The notes: generated by a model from the letters alone, not told the origin. A DNA stretch of 64,000 nucleotides from Pseudomonas synxantha BG33R (GCF_000263715.2 NZ_CM001514.1:3909674-3973673), one strand, 5' to 3'; positions 29,301 to 36,507 are shown, numbered from the stretch's first letter. Made by a program: numbers and translations.

Positions 29301-31050
29301 CCTGTTCTTTTATTGCAGGGTTATCGAGATCAAGGTGTTGGACAAAGGCGTCGGCAATCGAACGGGATCGAGCGCTGGTGAAACTATTCACAAGTGAGTC
29401 ACTCAATGGGCGTTCACGACCCAGACCATCTGCGTTATGACGGGGCGTGAACGCTTTGGTCGTAGAAACATTTTTGCCTGCCTTGGACTCCTGAACCTGC
29501 GCTGCGTACACGCTCGCCCTTTCAATCGAACCTTTATTGAAGTCGATGACGTAGGCTTTTGTCGTGCCATGCAGTTCAGTTTTGACCAACAGTCCAGGTT
29601 TATTTTGACCCTGCGTATTATTGAAATGACCATCCATGACGTATGAGCCTTCTTGGAAAAAGCTGATTTTTCCAAACTCGAAGTTCTTCCTATCCGCAGA
29701 TGGGAGCTGCGAGATCATGTGCCTGACGGTTGTATTGACGGCAGCCTTTTTTTCCTGGATGGCGCGTGTGAACTGCTGTTCGAAAGCCTCCCTGACACCG
29801 AACGTGAGGTTACTGTTCACCGCCTCTATGGGAATGCGGGGGTCACTCGATTTAAGTGGTCTCGGATTCGGCAAGTCCATCTTGGCGTAGTCCAAGAGTG
29901 AATGAGTGCCGCTTATCCCGTTTTGCCCGTGCTTCACGCCAGACGCATCAGTGCTGAGTGCTTTGACTTCAAACAGCGCGCCCAAGTCTCCAAACCGCTC
30001 CTGCAACTTGATCTGTGCGATTTCTGTTCGCGTCGATATTGCCTTGTCCAGTATTTTTGAAGCAGACATCCGCTCATCAAGCTGTTGGTTGAACTCGGTC
30101 CTGACGGTTTCAAGTTGTGCAGCGGTGTAGGTGTCAGCGTTTCTTTTGGGGATGATTTCATTCGCAACGCCCCAATCGAATAACGCGGCAGTCTGGGCAT
30201 GCTGAGTGGCCACAGGGTCAACCCGTCGGGCGTTTTCAGCCTCGCTCATGACCTGCGCAAACGTCATGCCGGGGACTTTGCCCGGGGTGTGCGCCTCAAT
30301 CGTCATCGCAGCCATCGTCAGGCTGGCCCACGCCTGACTGCCGACCTTTACCGTCGGGGGAATGTCTTTGATCAGAAACTGCGGTACCGCCTTGGCCAGC
30401 AACAGGTACGCACCAACACTCGCCAGTGCAGCGCTGGTTGTGCCAGTACTGCTCAAATGTTCGGCCAAGCCGGCCACGACCTTGGAGGCGTGGTGCCCCC
30501 CACGTGTGTCACTGCCCAGGTCGAAACCGGCAACGCTGTTGCGATCGGGCGCAGTGATCGACTCAGGGTCCATCTGCAGGGCGATAGCGGCCAGCAGGTA
30601 ATCGCTTGCGCTGCTTTCGCTGTCAACGCCTTGCATGGTTTGCTGTAGCGCTTTGCCCATCCGCTGCCCTTGCGGGGAGTTGACCAGTGCCTGGAGTATT
30701 TTAGCCGGGTCGTCGCCCGCCTCTGCCGGCAGCGGCTGCCGATACCGCAGAAACTCCAGCACCCCGCCCTGGGTTTGCATCACCAGCGGTTGGTCGCCAA
30801 GGGCGTGTTGGTGATTCATCGTGACAAGACGCAAGCGCCGCTGTTCGTCTGCGCTCAAGGGAACCGGCCAGGACAATGCGCCTCCCAGATTACCCAGCAA
30901 GGGAGATGGGCTGCTGGGTAACGGCCTATCCTGGCTGAGACGAGGGGGCGTCATTGAGGTGTCGACGCCGTCGGTCACAGGTGATGACGGATGTTCATCT
31001 GTCGGCAGGGGAAGCGAAAAATGCGTACTTGCAGCGGTAATGCTTGTCAT
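26368..31050 (-). CDS. Giant SET-domain protein with six HTH-like tandem repeats
   Basis: 1,560 residues from ATG 31050, which has AGGCG six bases before it; a GTG start at 31110 lacks a ribosome site. No full-length family is recognised. Layout: Ser/Pro/Thr-rich N-terminus (1-60); helical region; hydrophobic stretch about 602-655 (FDLMLDIFGFVTAGATTAGK); six repeats at about 879-1270; basic/proline linker; SET domain about 1423-1550. SET hallmarks are GPYAGKYH, LINTSQL (usually NHS, so His is replaced by Thr), NNVVSVAVGKN and the terminal GDELLLDYG with its Tyr. SET enzymes methylate lysines; such a domain fused to HTH-like repeats suggests a nucleic-acid- or chromatin-directed effector. No Sec signal is visible, and no secretion or immunity genes adjoin, so export and target are unknown. 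Confidence 0.8.
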   Translation of the reverse strand: MTSITAASTHFSLPLPTDEHPSSPVTDGVDTSMTPPRLSQDRPLPSSPSPLLGNLGGALSWPVPLSADEQRRLRLVTMNHQHALGDQPLVMQTQGGVLEFLRYRQPLPAEAGDDPAKILQALVNSPQGQRMGKALQQTMQGVDSESSASDYLLAAIALQMDPESITAPDRNSVAGFDLGSDTRGGHHASKVVAGLAEHLSSTGTTSAALASVGAYLLLAKAVPQFLIKDIPPTVKVGSQAWASLTMAAMTIEAHTPGKVPGMTFAQVMSEAENARRVDPVATQHAQTAALFDWGVANEIIPKRNADTYTAAQLETVRTEFNQQLDERMSASKILDKAISTRTEIAQIKLQERFGDLGALFEVKALSTDASGVKHGQNGISGTHSLLDYAKMDLPNPRPLKSSDPRIPIEAVNSNLTFGVREAFEQQFTRAIQEKKAAVNTTVRHMISQLPSADRKNFEFGKISFFQEGSYVMDGHFNNTQGQNKPGLLVKTELHGTTKAYVIDFNKGSIERASVYAAQVQESKAGKNVSTTKAFTPRHNADGLGRERPLSDSLVNSFTSARSRSIADAFVQHLDLDNPAIKEQARGQTPIDEYYSPKPLNDFLLNLIPFRSAIVNIQNGKYGEAAFDLMLDIFGFVTAGATTAGKLLKIGSAVLSSGAKALKAAKVIGVATIDLLNPVGGLGDLARLVGSGGLYVLSKTVNKLRGATGSYDVLKAISKQYDAAATGVVKVAEQMVEGAAVLKNGHWYAFDADAMRPYGSPLEEFAVATQAVAGKVGAPHLEEVSELSHEWFGHFNVPESRIAGLLRNGQGVYVAADGHMSHIRHIDSHGKAAVYEVRQVSRTEDGVVQARVYHNNRQTELLVQHIQGDQWHRLGATGGAKQITAEHLQAWEALPRQEQIRLTPKGFARQHQLPWKTFEYCVKADGRLSETGLIVRNRPANTPFNKVTEAHIQSWRSLTRQERGAMTLDGFAVHHHLNSHTLKNYVRVDGSLGPEGEELLGRAAGTAYEVITDEHLHQWRTLLAQPNNVVTSAQFMSQHRLSPGSWSRFVKKDGSLKEAALRRLNQAEQNTALAPTFQTSARKQIITGEHLHEWEALSSAQPRSITREDFAQQRNLSPKTFAYYVQPDGQLSDTGKIVRDRAANTPFNMLTETHIRDWQSKTQQARDAMTMNGFAGHHHLNTSTFKNCVRQDGGLGPAGEALLNRAAGRTYTALTDDHLRQWRALFAQSNTSVTPSQFLSQHGLNPNTWHQYVNADGSLKAATVQRLNRAEQDIPQLPVPEQPDASATRKRPAQDPLDPPPSKSSDLNNPTNTPQGEQIPGSSADVVVVKVETDASSLLPPHQFDNTLPILQDPTNPRLSLTQSLEGPIDNIRIAHWNGVLDGLDSVTKTRVSAQIKASIKDWLRTECEHQSRFDEVLEVVTPLDDGGPARGASVWARRGIPQFEVLGPYAGKYHADEASLFQEQRKQGSRAVLTYLFGTRSGVRTVSGLHTGNTLSLINTSQLRNGPVWKSNNVVSVAVGKNLTFYVALKDIKKGDELLLDYGPFYNPVPEIAIKPDPDR
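27240..28413 (-). repeat. Six-unit repeat array inside the SET-domain gene
   Basis: Units begin near 28410, 28216, 28025, 27801, 27610 and 27418, spaced about 64 residues (75 between units 3 and 4). Each follows T..H...W..L, then T...FA..H.L...T...YV..DG.L, which reads like a helix-turn-helix. Units 1/4, 2/5 and 3/6 are most alike (for example TPFNK/TPFNM and NRAEQ endings), so a three-unit block was duplicated. Confidence 0.85.
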
Positions 31051-31167
31051 AAAACGCCTATGCGTAGTCGAGGAGTCCGGCGCTTGCGGCCGTTCACTGA
31101 GTGTCAGCACCCAATGAGGAGGTTCCCGACCAACTGCAAGACTTCGTGACCGTGCACCGCTACCGCG

Positions 31168-31974
31168 TCAGAGCAACGCGCTGACAAACATGCCAATCGC
31201 CACCACCCCACACAGGCTGGCGAACCCCACTTGCAACACCCGCGCGGGGATGACCGAACACAACCGCCTTCCCGCCAACATGCCGACGACACTCGCGCCG
31301 ATAAACACCCAGCCCACCGGCTCGATGCTCACGCCCGCATGAAACGCACCGGCCACGCCGATCAGCGATAGCAGGCTGACCACCATCAACGATGTGGCGA
31401 CGATCCCGCGCATCTGCACGTCGGTCAGTTGCTTGAACGCCGGCACTATCAGGAAGCCGCCGCCCACGCCCAGCAAGCCCGATACCGCACCCGTCACAGC
31501 TCCCAGCGCAGCCAGGGTGGCGCTGCACTTGGCGGTCCAGGAGAAGCGCCCGGTTTGTTGATCCAGCATGCAGTTCTTCTGGCCCCATGAGGCGGCGCCA
31601 TGGTCACTCGGCCCCGCCTCGCGTTTTTCCCGTTGCAGCATGCGCCAGGCCACCAGCACCATCAGGGCGCTGAACAACCCCATCAGCACCGGCTCCGACA
31701 GTTGGTGGGCGACGAACACGCCCAACGGCGAAAACAGCGCGCCGAGCAAGGCGATCAACAACGCCGCGCGGTAACGCACCAGGCCATGGCGCAAGCCATC
31801 GATGGCCCCCACCGCCGCTGCCGCGCCCACTGCGAGCAACGACACCGGCGCGGCCTGGGTCATCGTCAACCCCAGCCCCAGCACCAACGCCGGCACCCCA
31901 AGGATGCCGCCGCCCGCGCCGGTCAGGCCCATGACCAGGCCCATCAATACACCCAACAGACTGGCCAGCAGCAT
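31168..31974 (-). CDS. TauE/SafE-family anion exporter
   Basis: 268 residues, about eight hydrophobic helices in two related halves (LMGLVMGLTGAGGGILGVPA and GAVSGLLGVGGGFLIVPAFK), the signature of TauE/SafE proteins, which move sulfite, sulfoacetate or related anions. The upstream sulfide:quinone reductase-like gene ends at the base before its ATG, so the two are translationally linked. In this setting sulfite export, removing the product of persulfide oxidation, is the likely role (inference). Confidence 0.88.
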   Translation of the reverse strand: MLLASLLGVLMGLVMGLTGAGGGILGVPALVLGLGLTMTQAAPVSLLAVGAAAAVGAIDGLRHGLVRYRAALLIALLGALFSPLGVFVAHQLSEPVLMGLFSALMVLVAWRMLQREKREAGPSDHGAASWGQKNCMLDQQTGRFSWTAKCSATLAALGAVTGAVSGLLGVGGGFLIVPAFKQLTDVQMRGIVATSLMVVSLLSLIGVAGAFHAGVSIEPVGWVFIGASVVGMLAGRRLCSVIPARVLQVGFASLCGVVAIGMFVSALL

Positions 31975-33219
31975 TCAGTCCACCTTGCTCAGACGGGTCA
32001 GCCACTCGCGGCCCTTGAGCATGCCGTTCCAGTAGAACCACGGCAGCAGCGTGGCCTTGAGGAACCACATCGAACGGCGCGCCCGAGTCGGATCCAGGGG
32101 AAAGGTCGGCAGCAGCTTGCCGCCGTAGCCGAACTCGGCCAGTACCACCTTGCCCTTCTCCACCGTCAGCGGGCAGGAGCCATAGCCGTCGTACTTGAGC
32201 GGCAGCGGCGCCTGTTTGCGCAGGGCCAGCAGGTTTTCGGCCACCACCACGATTTGCTTGCGCACCGCCGCCGCCGTCTTGGCGTTGGTGGTGCCGCACA
32301 CATCACCCAGGCCGAAGACGTGCGGGTAGCGCAGGTGTTGCAGGCTGTGGGGGTTCACTTCGCACCAGCCGGCGGCGTCGGCAAGCTCGCTTTCGCGGAT
32401 AAAGTCCGGGGCCAGCTGCGGCGGCACGACGTGCAACATATCGAAGGTTTTCTCTTCGACGCTCACGTTGCCTTCGGCGTCCTTGACTTCGAACCAGGCT
32501 TTACGCGCCGGGCCGTCGACTTTTACCAGGTTGGAATTGAACGCCAGGCGCGCGTTGTATTTTTCGACGTATTTCATCAACGGCGGCACAAAGGTCGCCA
32601 CGCCGAACAGCGCAGCGCCGGCCAGGTTGAACTCCACCTCGATGTTTTTCAGGGCGCCCTGCTTGAGCCAGTGATCACAGGACAGGTACATGGCTTTTTG
32701 CGGCGCTCCGGCGCATTTGATCGGCATGGCCGGCTGGGTGAACAGCGCCTTGCCGCCCTTGAGCTGCTGCACCAGTTGCCAGGTGTACGCGGCGTGCTCG
32801 TAGCTGTAGTTGGAGGTGACGCCGTGCTGGCCGAGGGTGTCTGGCAAGCCCTCGATTTTCTCCCAGGCCAGACGCAGGCCGGGGCAGACGATGAGGTTTT
32901 GCCAGGTGACGCGCTGACCGCTGTCGAGCACCAGGGTTTGCTCGTCGGGCAGCACTTCGCTGACGGCGGCCTGTACCCAACTGACGCCATTGGGCAGCAC
33001 ATCGGCCAGGGGGCGGCGGGTCTTTTGCAGGTCGTAGGCACCACCGCCGACCAGGGTCCAGGCCGGCTGGTAGCAGTGGTAGTCGTTAGGTTCGATCAGG
33101 GTGATGTTCAGGTGCGGCTCGCGCTTGAGCAGGCTGGCCAGCAGGCCGATGCCTGCCGAGCCGCCGCCGATGACTACGATATCGCCACTGATGGTCGGTC
33201 CCCAGTGTTGTTCGGTCAT
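31975..33219 (-). CDS. FAD-dependent sulfide:quinone oxidoreductase-like protein
   Basis: 414 residues. N-terminal FAD fold (IVVIGGGSAGIGLLASLL, residues about 14-31), then FAD/NAD-type domains. Cysteines placed as in sulfide:quinone reductases occur in MPIKCAGAPQKAMYLSCDHW and GYGSCPLTV, and the C-terminal hydrophobic/basic tail (FLKATLLPWFYW) would attach it to the membrane. It would oxidise sulfide to persulfide and pass electrons to quinone. It lies between the BigR-type sensor and the exporter, all on one strand. Confidence 0.87.
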   Translation of the reverse strand: MTEQHWGPTISGDIVVIGGGSAGIGLLASLLKREPHLNITLIEPNDYHCYQPAWTLVGGGAYDLQKTRRPLADVLPNGVSWVQAAVSEVLPDEQTLVLDSGQRVTWQNLIVCPGLRLAWEKIEGLPDTLGQHGVTSNYSYEHAAYTWQLVQQLKGGKALFTQPAMPIKCAGAPQKAMYLSCDHWLKQGALKNIEVEFNLAGAALFGVATFVPPLMKYVEKYNARLAFNSNLVKVDGPARKAWFEVKDAEGNVSVEEKTFDMLHVVPPQLAPDFIRESELADAAGWCEVNPHSLQHLRYPHVFGLGDVCGTTNAKTAAAVRKQIVVVAENLLALRKQAPLPLKYDGYGSCPLTVEKGKVVLAEFGYGGKLLPTFPLDPTRARRSMWFLKATLLPWFYWNGMLKGREWLTRLSKVD

Positions 33220-33270
33220 TGTCTACTGCCTTTTTGAGTCAATGCACACAAGGGTCGCTGCCGGATGGCG

Positions 33271-33606
33271 TCACGCCCAGCTTTTTATGACCGCGCCGCA
33301 ATACAGCCCGGACAGGGTCTTCATCACTTGAATCACTTCATGGCTGGCCAGGCCGTAGAAAATGTATTTGCCTTCTCGCCGGGTGGCGACCAGCCCTTCA
33401 TCGCGCAGGATGCCCAACTGTTGTGACAGCGTGGGCTGGCGCACGCCAGTCAGGGCTTCCAGCTCGCCGACGTTGCGCTCGCCCTGGGTCAACTGGCACA
33501 GGATCAACAGTCGGTCTTCATTAGCCAGGGCCTTGAGCAAGGAACAAGCCTTGGACGCCGACGCACGCAACTGGGCGACTTCGCCCTCACTCAAGGTAGA
33601 TTCCAT
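33271..33606 (-). CDS. bigR: ArsR-family persulfide sensor, BigR/SqrR type
   Basis: 111 residues, winged helix (TGVRQPTLSQQLGILRDEGL). Two cysteines sit where BigR keeps its redox pair: ILCQL in helix 2 and LYCGAV at the end of the last helix. BigR represses its operon and is released when these form a disulfide or persulfide. Start ATG 33606; a 32-residue upstream extension would run into the divergent promoter. It heads the operon with the reductase-like gene (51-base gap) and the exporter. Confidence 0.87.
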   Translation of the reverse strand: MESTLSEGEVAQLRASASKACSLLKALANEDRLLILCQLTQGERNVGELEALTGVRQPTLSQQLGILRDEGLVATRREGKYIFYGLASHEVIQVMKTLSGLYCGAVIKSWA

Positions 33607-33700
33607 TTGCTTCGGGTCCTTTATGTCACTTAAGCTCAAAACATTATGTGTAAACGTAAACTGATTGTAACCACTTTTTTCTTCATTGGGGACAGCCGCC
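33607..33700. promoter_or_regulatory. Divergent promoter region of the sulfide module
   Basis: 94 AT-rich bases between the sensor gene and the persulfide dioxygenase gene. A direct repeat GTAAACGTAAAC lies at 33650-33661. No perfect palindrome was found, so the BigR operator is not pinned down. Confidence 0.5.
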
Positions 33701-34564
33701 ATGCCAGCGTTGATTCAAGCCTTTCTGGATGACGCATCGTCGACCTATACCTACATCGTCTATGAAGCGGATGGCGGCCCCTGCGCCATTGTCGACTCGG
33801 TACTCAACTACGACCCGGCGTCGGGGCGTACCGATACCGCCCAGGCTGACAAGGTGATTGCGTTCGTGCGCGAGCATGGCTTGCAGGTGCAGTGGTTGCT
33901 GGAAACCCACGCTCATGCTGATCATCTTTCCGCCGCGCCCTACCTGCGTCGCACCTTGGGCGGCAAGATCGCGATAGGCGAATCGATCAGCAAGGTGCAG
34001 GGCGTGTTCAAAAACCTGTTCAACCTGGAGCCGGAATTTCGCGTCGACGGTTCGCAGTTCGATCACCTGTTTGCGCCGGATGAAATTTTTCATATCGGCG
34101 GTTTGAAAGCCCAAGCCCTGCATGTGCCGGGACACACCCCTGCCGACATGGCCTACTTGATCGACGGCCGCTTGATCCTGGTGGGCGACACGCTGTTCAT
34201 GCCCGACGTCGGCACCGCCCGCTGCGATTTCCCCGGCGGCGATGCGCGGCAGTTGTACGCATCGATGCGCAAGCTGTTGGCGTTCCCCTCGGATACCAAG
34301 CTGTATGTGTGCCATGACTACCCGCCCGAGGGCCGTGAGGCCAAGTGCCAGACCACTGTGGCGGAACAAAGGGCGGGGAATATCCATGTGCATGATGGGG
34401 TGGATGAAGCGGCGTTTGTAGAGATGCGCACCCAGCGTGATGCCGGGTTGGGAATGCCGACCTTGTTGCTGCCGGCGATCCAGGTGAATGTGCGGGCGGG
34501 GCATATGCCGCCGGCGGAAGAAAACGGCGTGACCTACCTGAAGATCCCCCTCAACCAACTTTGA
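33701..34564 (+). CDS. blh: Blh/ETHE1-like persulfide dioxygenase (metallo-beta-lactamase fold)
   Basis: 287 residues. Iron-site motif THAHADH near residues 68-74, then HVPGHTPAD, VGDTLFMPDVGTARCDFPGG and CHDYPP, matching the Blh/PDO group rather than lactamases or glyoxalase II. It oxidises glutathione persulfide to sulfite. ATG 33701 has GGGGA about 8 bases upstream; a TTG 15 bases earlier is less likely. Divergent from the BigR-type sensor, as in known bigR-blh loci. With SQR and TauE it forms a sulfide-to-sulfite disposal route. Confidence 0.9.
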   Translation: MPALIQAFLDDASSTYTYIVYEADGGPCAIVDSVLNYDPASGRTDTAQADKVIAFVREHGLQVQWLLETHAHADHLSAAPYLRRTLGGKIAIGESISKVQGVFKNLFNLEPEFRVDGSQFDHLFAPDEIFHIGGLKAQALHVPGHTPADMAYLIDGRLILVGDTLFMPDVGTARCDFPGGDARQLYASMRKLLAFPSDTKLYVCHDYPPEGREAKCQTTVAEQRAGNIHVHDGVDEAAFVEMRTQRDAGLGMPTLLLPAIQVNVRAGHMPPAEENGVTYLKIPLNQL

Positions 34565-34578
34565 AATACAGTAAAAAA

Positions 34579-34610
34579 ATGTGGGAGGGGGCTTGCTCCC
34601 GATAGCAGTG
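34579..34610. repeat. Left half of a REPIN split by the prophage
   Basis: REP core GTGGGAGGGGGCTTGCTCCC followed by GATAGCAGTG. The loop continues to about 34641 and the expected opposed arm (as in the intact REPIN at 16,653) is missing because phage DNA begins. Confidence 0.75.
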
Positions 34611-34641
34611 GATCAGCTACACATAAGTTGACTGTCACACC

Positions 34642-34669
34642 TGATGCCGAGCGCGAAAAACTCGCGCTC
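34642..34669. other. Prophage terminus (Mu right-end-like)
   Basis: Begins TGATGCCGAGCGCGAAAAAC, with terminal TG as in Mu ends, and continues with CTCGCG and, at 34,677, GAGATAAATGG. As I recall it, the Mu right end starts TGAAGCGGCGCACGAAAAAC and also has GATAAATG some 35 bases in, so both words and spacing agree. GAGCGCG and CGCGCTC (34,649-34,655 and 34,663-34,669) form a hairpin. The five bases before (ACACC, 34,637-34,641) are the candidate target duplication. Confidence 0.65.
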
Positions 34670-34720
34670 TAATCTGAGATAAATGGCTTCAGATTCTTTT
34701 GCAGCTGTTGCAACAGAATA

Positions 34721-35515
34721 TCAAAACAGACCGGCAGGTTCGGCCTGAATGTCCCAACTGAAGATCAACACCTCCTTTGCATCACTCCCTTTACCACCGC
34801 CGACGGTGTATTTGATGTCAGTGGTTTCTATGTGAAATCCAGCGAATATCCTACGGATGTCCGGGTGGTCATTCAGGCTAACGATAGCCTTGCCCTTAAT
34901 TTTGCTTAAGAGTGTGGCCATCGCTTCGTACTGCTCTAGCCCAAACGGAACTCCGTAGCCTTCGGTCTGCCAGTACGGCGGGTCACAGTAAAAAAGTGTG
35001 TGTTCACGGTCGTACTTCGTCATTACCTCTTGCCACCCTAAGTGCTCTATATAGGTGCTGCTCAGCCGGAGGTGCGCTGCTGATAGCGTCTCTTCCAAGC
35101 GCAGTAGGTTTAGTCCTGGGGGGGTGGTGGTAGCGGTTCCATACGTTTGCCCATCAACGCGTCCGCCGAAGGCGGATTGCTGCAGGTAGTAAAACCTGGC
35201 GGCCCGCTGGATGTCGGTGAGCGTCTCTGGCCTTGTCATCTGCAACCATTTGAACACTTGGCGACTCGACAAAGCCCATTTGAACTGCCTGACGAACTCT
35301 TCCAAATGATTCTGTACCACCCGATACAAGTTGATCAAATCGCCATTGACGTCATTCAATACCTCCACCTCTGCCGGTACCGGTCTTAAAAAGAACAGGG
35401 CGGCGCCTCCGGCAAAAGGCTCCACGTAACAGCTGTGAGCCGGGAACAGCGCGAAGATACGGTCGGCGAGACGGCGTTTGCCACCTATCCAGGGGATGAT
35501 CGGTTGCGCGGACAT
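34721..35515 (-). CDS. dam: DNA adenine methylase (Dam/D12 class)
   Basis: 264 residues. S-adenosylmethionine motif VEPFAGGAALFF (near residue 32), N-terminal IPWIGGKRRLADRI and catalytic DPPY (FYCDPPYWQTEGYG, near residue 180) place it in the Dam/D12 N6-adenine class. It occupies the place of mom in phage Mu, directly after com, and would modify phage DNA late in growth to evade restriction. Its first codons overlap the end of com by 31 bases, suggesting Com controls its translation. Confidence 0.92.
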   Translation of the reverse strand: MSAQPIIPWIGGKRRLADRIFALFPAHSCYVEPFAGGAALFFLRPVPAEVEVLNDVNGDLINLYRVVQNHLEEFVRQFKWALSSRQVFKWLQMTRPETLTDIQRAARFYYLQQSAFGGRVDGQTYGTATTTPPGLNLLRLEETLSAAHLRLSSTYIEHLGWQEVMTKYDREHTLFYCDPPYWQTEGYGVPFGLEQYEAMATLLSKIKGKAIVSLNDHPDIRRIFAGFHIETTDIKYTVGGGKGSDAKEVLIFSWDIQAEPAGLF

Positions 35516-35679
35516 ATTGCCTCCTGAAGGCTTGGGGCGCTCGTTGGCGATGTCAGGAGGCTCTCGGCCTTCAAATGGTTAAGCGTCCGGCAGCGCGGGC
35601 ACTTGATCTGTAATTCAGTGAAACCACATACAGCGGCTAGCTTTCGGCCACAGTGGCCGCAACGTATTTCTTGCATCAT
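35485..35679 (-). CDS. com: Com-like zinc-finger translational regulator
   Basis: 64 residues from ATG 35679 (AAAGG about 7 bases before; ATG 35676 also possible). Two zinc-finger halves, IRCGHCGRKLA and IKCPRCRTLNHLKA, match Mu Com, which binds the mRNA just before mom and exposes its start. Here the gene runs 31 bases into dam, so the target is probably the dam start. An 18-bp perfect palindrome lies 34 bases upstream. Confidence 0.88.
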   Translation of the reverse strand: MMQEIRCGHCGRKLAAVCGFTELQIKCPRCRTLNHLKAESLLTSPTSAPSLQEAICPRNRSSPG

Positions 35680-35712
35680 CTGCAAACCTTTTGCGCTTCT
35701 GGTAGGCTTCCA

Positions 35713-35730
35713 CCCGCTCACGTGAGCGGG
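35713..35730. promoter_or_regulatory. Perfect 18-bp palindrome before com
   Basis: CCCGCTCACGTGAGCGGG with no central spacer, 34 bases before the com start. Lack of a loop favours a protein-binding site over an RNA hairpin. Confidence 0.5.
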
Positions 35731-36072
35731 AGGGCCTTGGCTGGCTTGCAGGCTAGGTCTGCTGGTTGGCGGTCAGCTTGGATGCGCTTACATCTGAGCT
35801 GACAGCCCTCTTTTACTGCTGATTGCGATTGATGGGCGAAATACGCCAATCAACAAATTTCTGAAAATCAGGCTGACGCTGAATCCTGTTCATGGCTATG
35901 CAGTAGCGCTTCCATGCCTCCATTTATCGGGTGACGCGTCGCCTCGGTCCACTGCGTCTCGCAACGGCGCCATACACGTCGTGGCAGTCCCTATCAGTCG
36001 GTCGCGTTCAGCTAAGGCTAAATGGCTTGGGGTGTTTGCCCCCCCCCCTCCTGGAAGCGCATGGGTACCCCT
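35731..36072. other. Gap between com and the fibre-assembly gene
   Basis: About 340 bases. Contains the possible 36-residue reading frame at 35,813-35,923 and a run of ten C (36,039-36,048). No copy of the four-fold late element is found here. It should hold the com-dam promoter. Confidence 0.5.
35813..35923 (-). CDS. Possible 36-residue phage peptide
   Basis: ATG at 35923 directly follows an in-frame TAA (TAAATG). The product (MEAWKRYCIAMNRIQRQPDF then QKFVDWRISP) has a protein-like mix of aromatic and charged residues. A second frame ending just inside it (reading RDAVDRGDASPDKW) would join it smoothly after one shift, so this may be the tail of a frameshifted or decayed gene. No strong ribosome site is seen. 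Confidence 0.3.
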   Translation of the reverse strand: MEAWKRYCIAMNRIQRQPDFQKFVDWRISPINRNQQ

Positions 36073-36507
36073 TCACTGACTAGAATTCAGGTCGGTGAGC
36101 CATAAAGGGCTTCTCGGCCTTTTTTGTATGTCTGGGAAATCAGCCGCATCAGGCCACAGCCTCAACTCCTGTCGATATGCGAGCAGTTGCGAAAACTGTT
36201 GGTCTTCCAAAGTTGTCTTGCCGCCGATATCCCGCTCATCACGGTGACGTGCGACTAACCAATCAGTCTGATCCATTGCCGCGTCACGCCACTTACGTTC
36301 AAGAACCGATGCTTCCTCATGACTGGGCTTGACCTCTACCAGGCAGGGCAGTCCATCGGTGTCGACGGAAAGCTGTAGCCCTTGACTCGGCCCTTCAATG
36401 AGACGAAGAAATAGCTCGCTGGATATCTCAACGGCATCATTCGGTAGCGAAGTTGTAAGCTCTGAATCGTAGAGACCCATGGTTGACTTGCTGAATAGTT
36501 TGCTCAT
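36073..36507 (-). CDS. Tail fibre assembly protein
   Basis: 144 residues. The C-terminal half with DWLVARHRDERDIG and YRQELRLWPDAADFPD is typical of Tfa/fibre assembly chaperones, which help fold and attach the fibre tip. It follows the fibre gene by 12 bases on the same strand. The N-terminal part is short and variable, as usual for this family. Confidence 0.82.
   Translation of the reverse strand: MSKLFSKSTMGLYDSELTTSLPNDAVEISSELFLRLIEGPSQGLQLSVDTDGLPCLVEVKPSHEEASVLERKWRDAAMDQTDWLVARHRDERDIGGKTTLEDQQFSQLLAYRQELRLWPDAADFPDIQKRPRSPLWLTDLNSSQ

Noticed and set aside
31600..33237. 545-codon plus-strand frame over tauE and the SQR-like gene
   Set aside because: His/Gln/Arg-rich product antisense to two well-matched genes; typical of GC-rich shadow frames.
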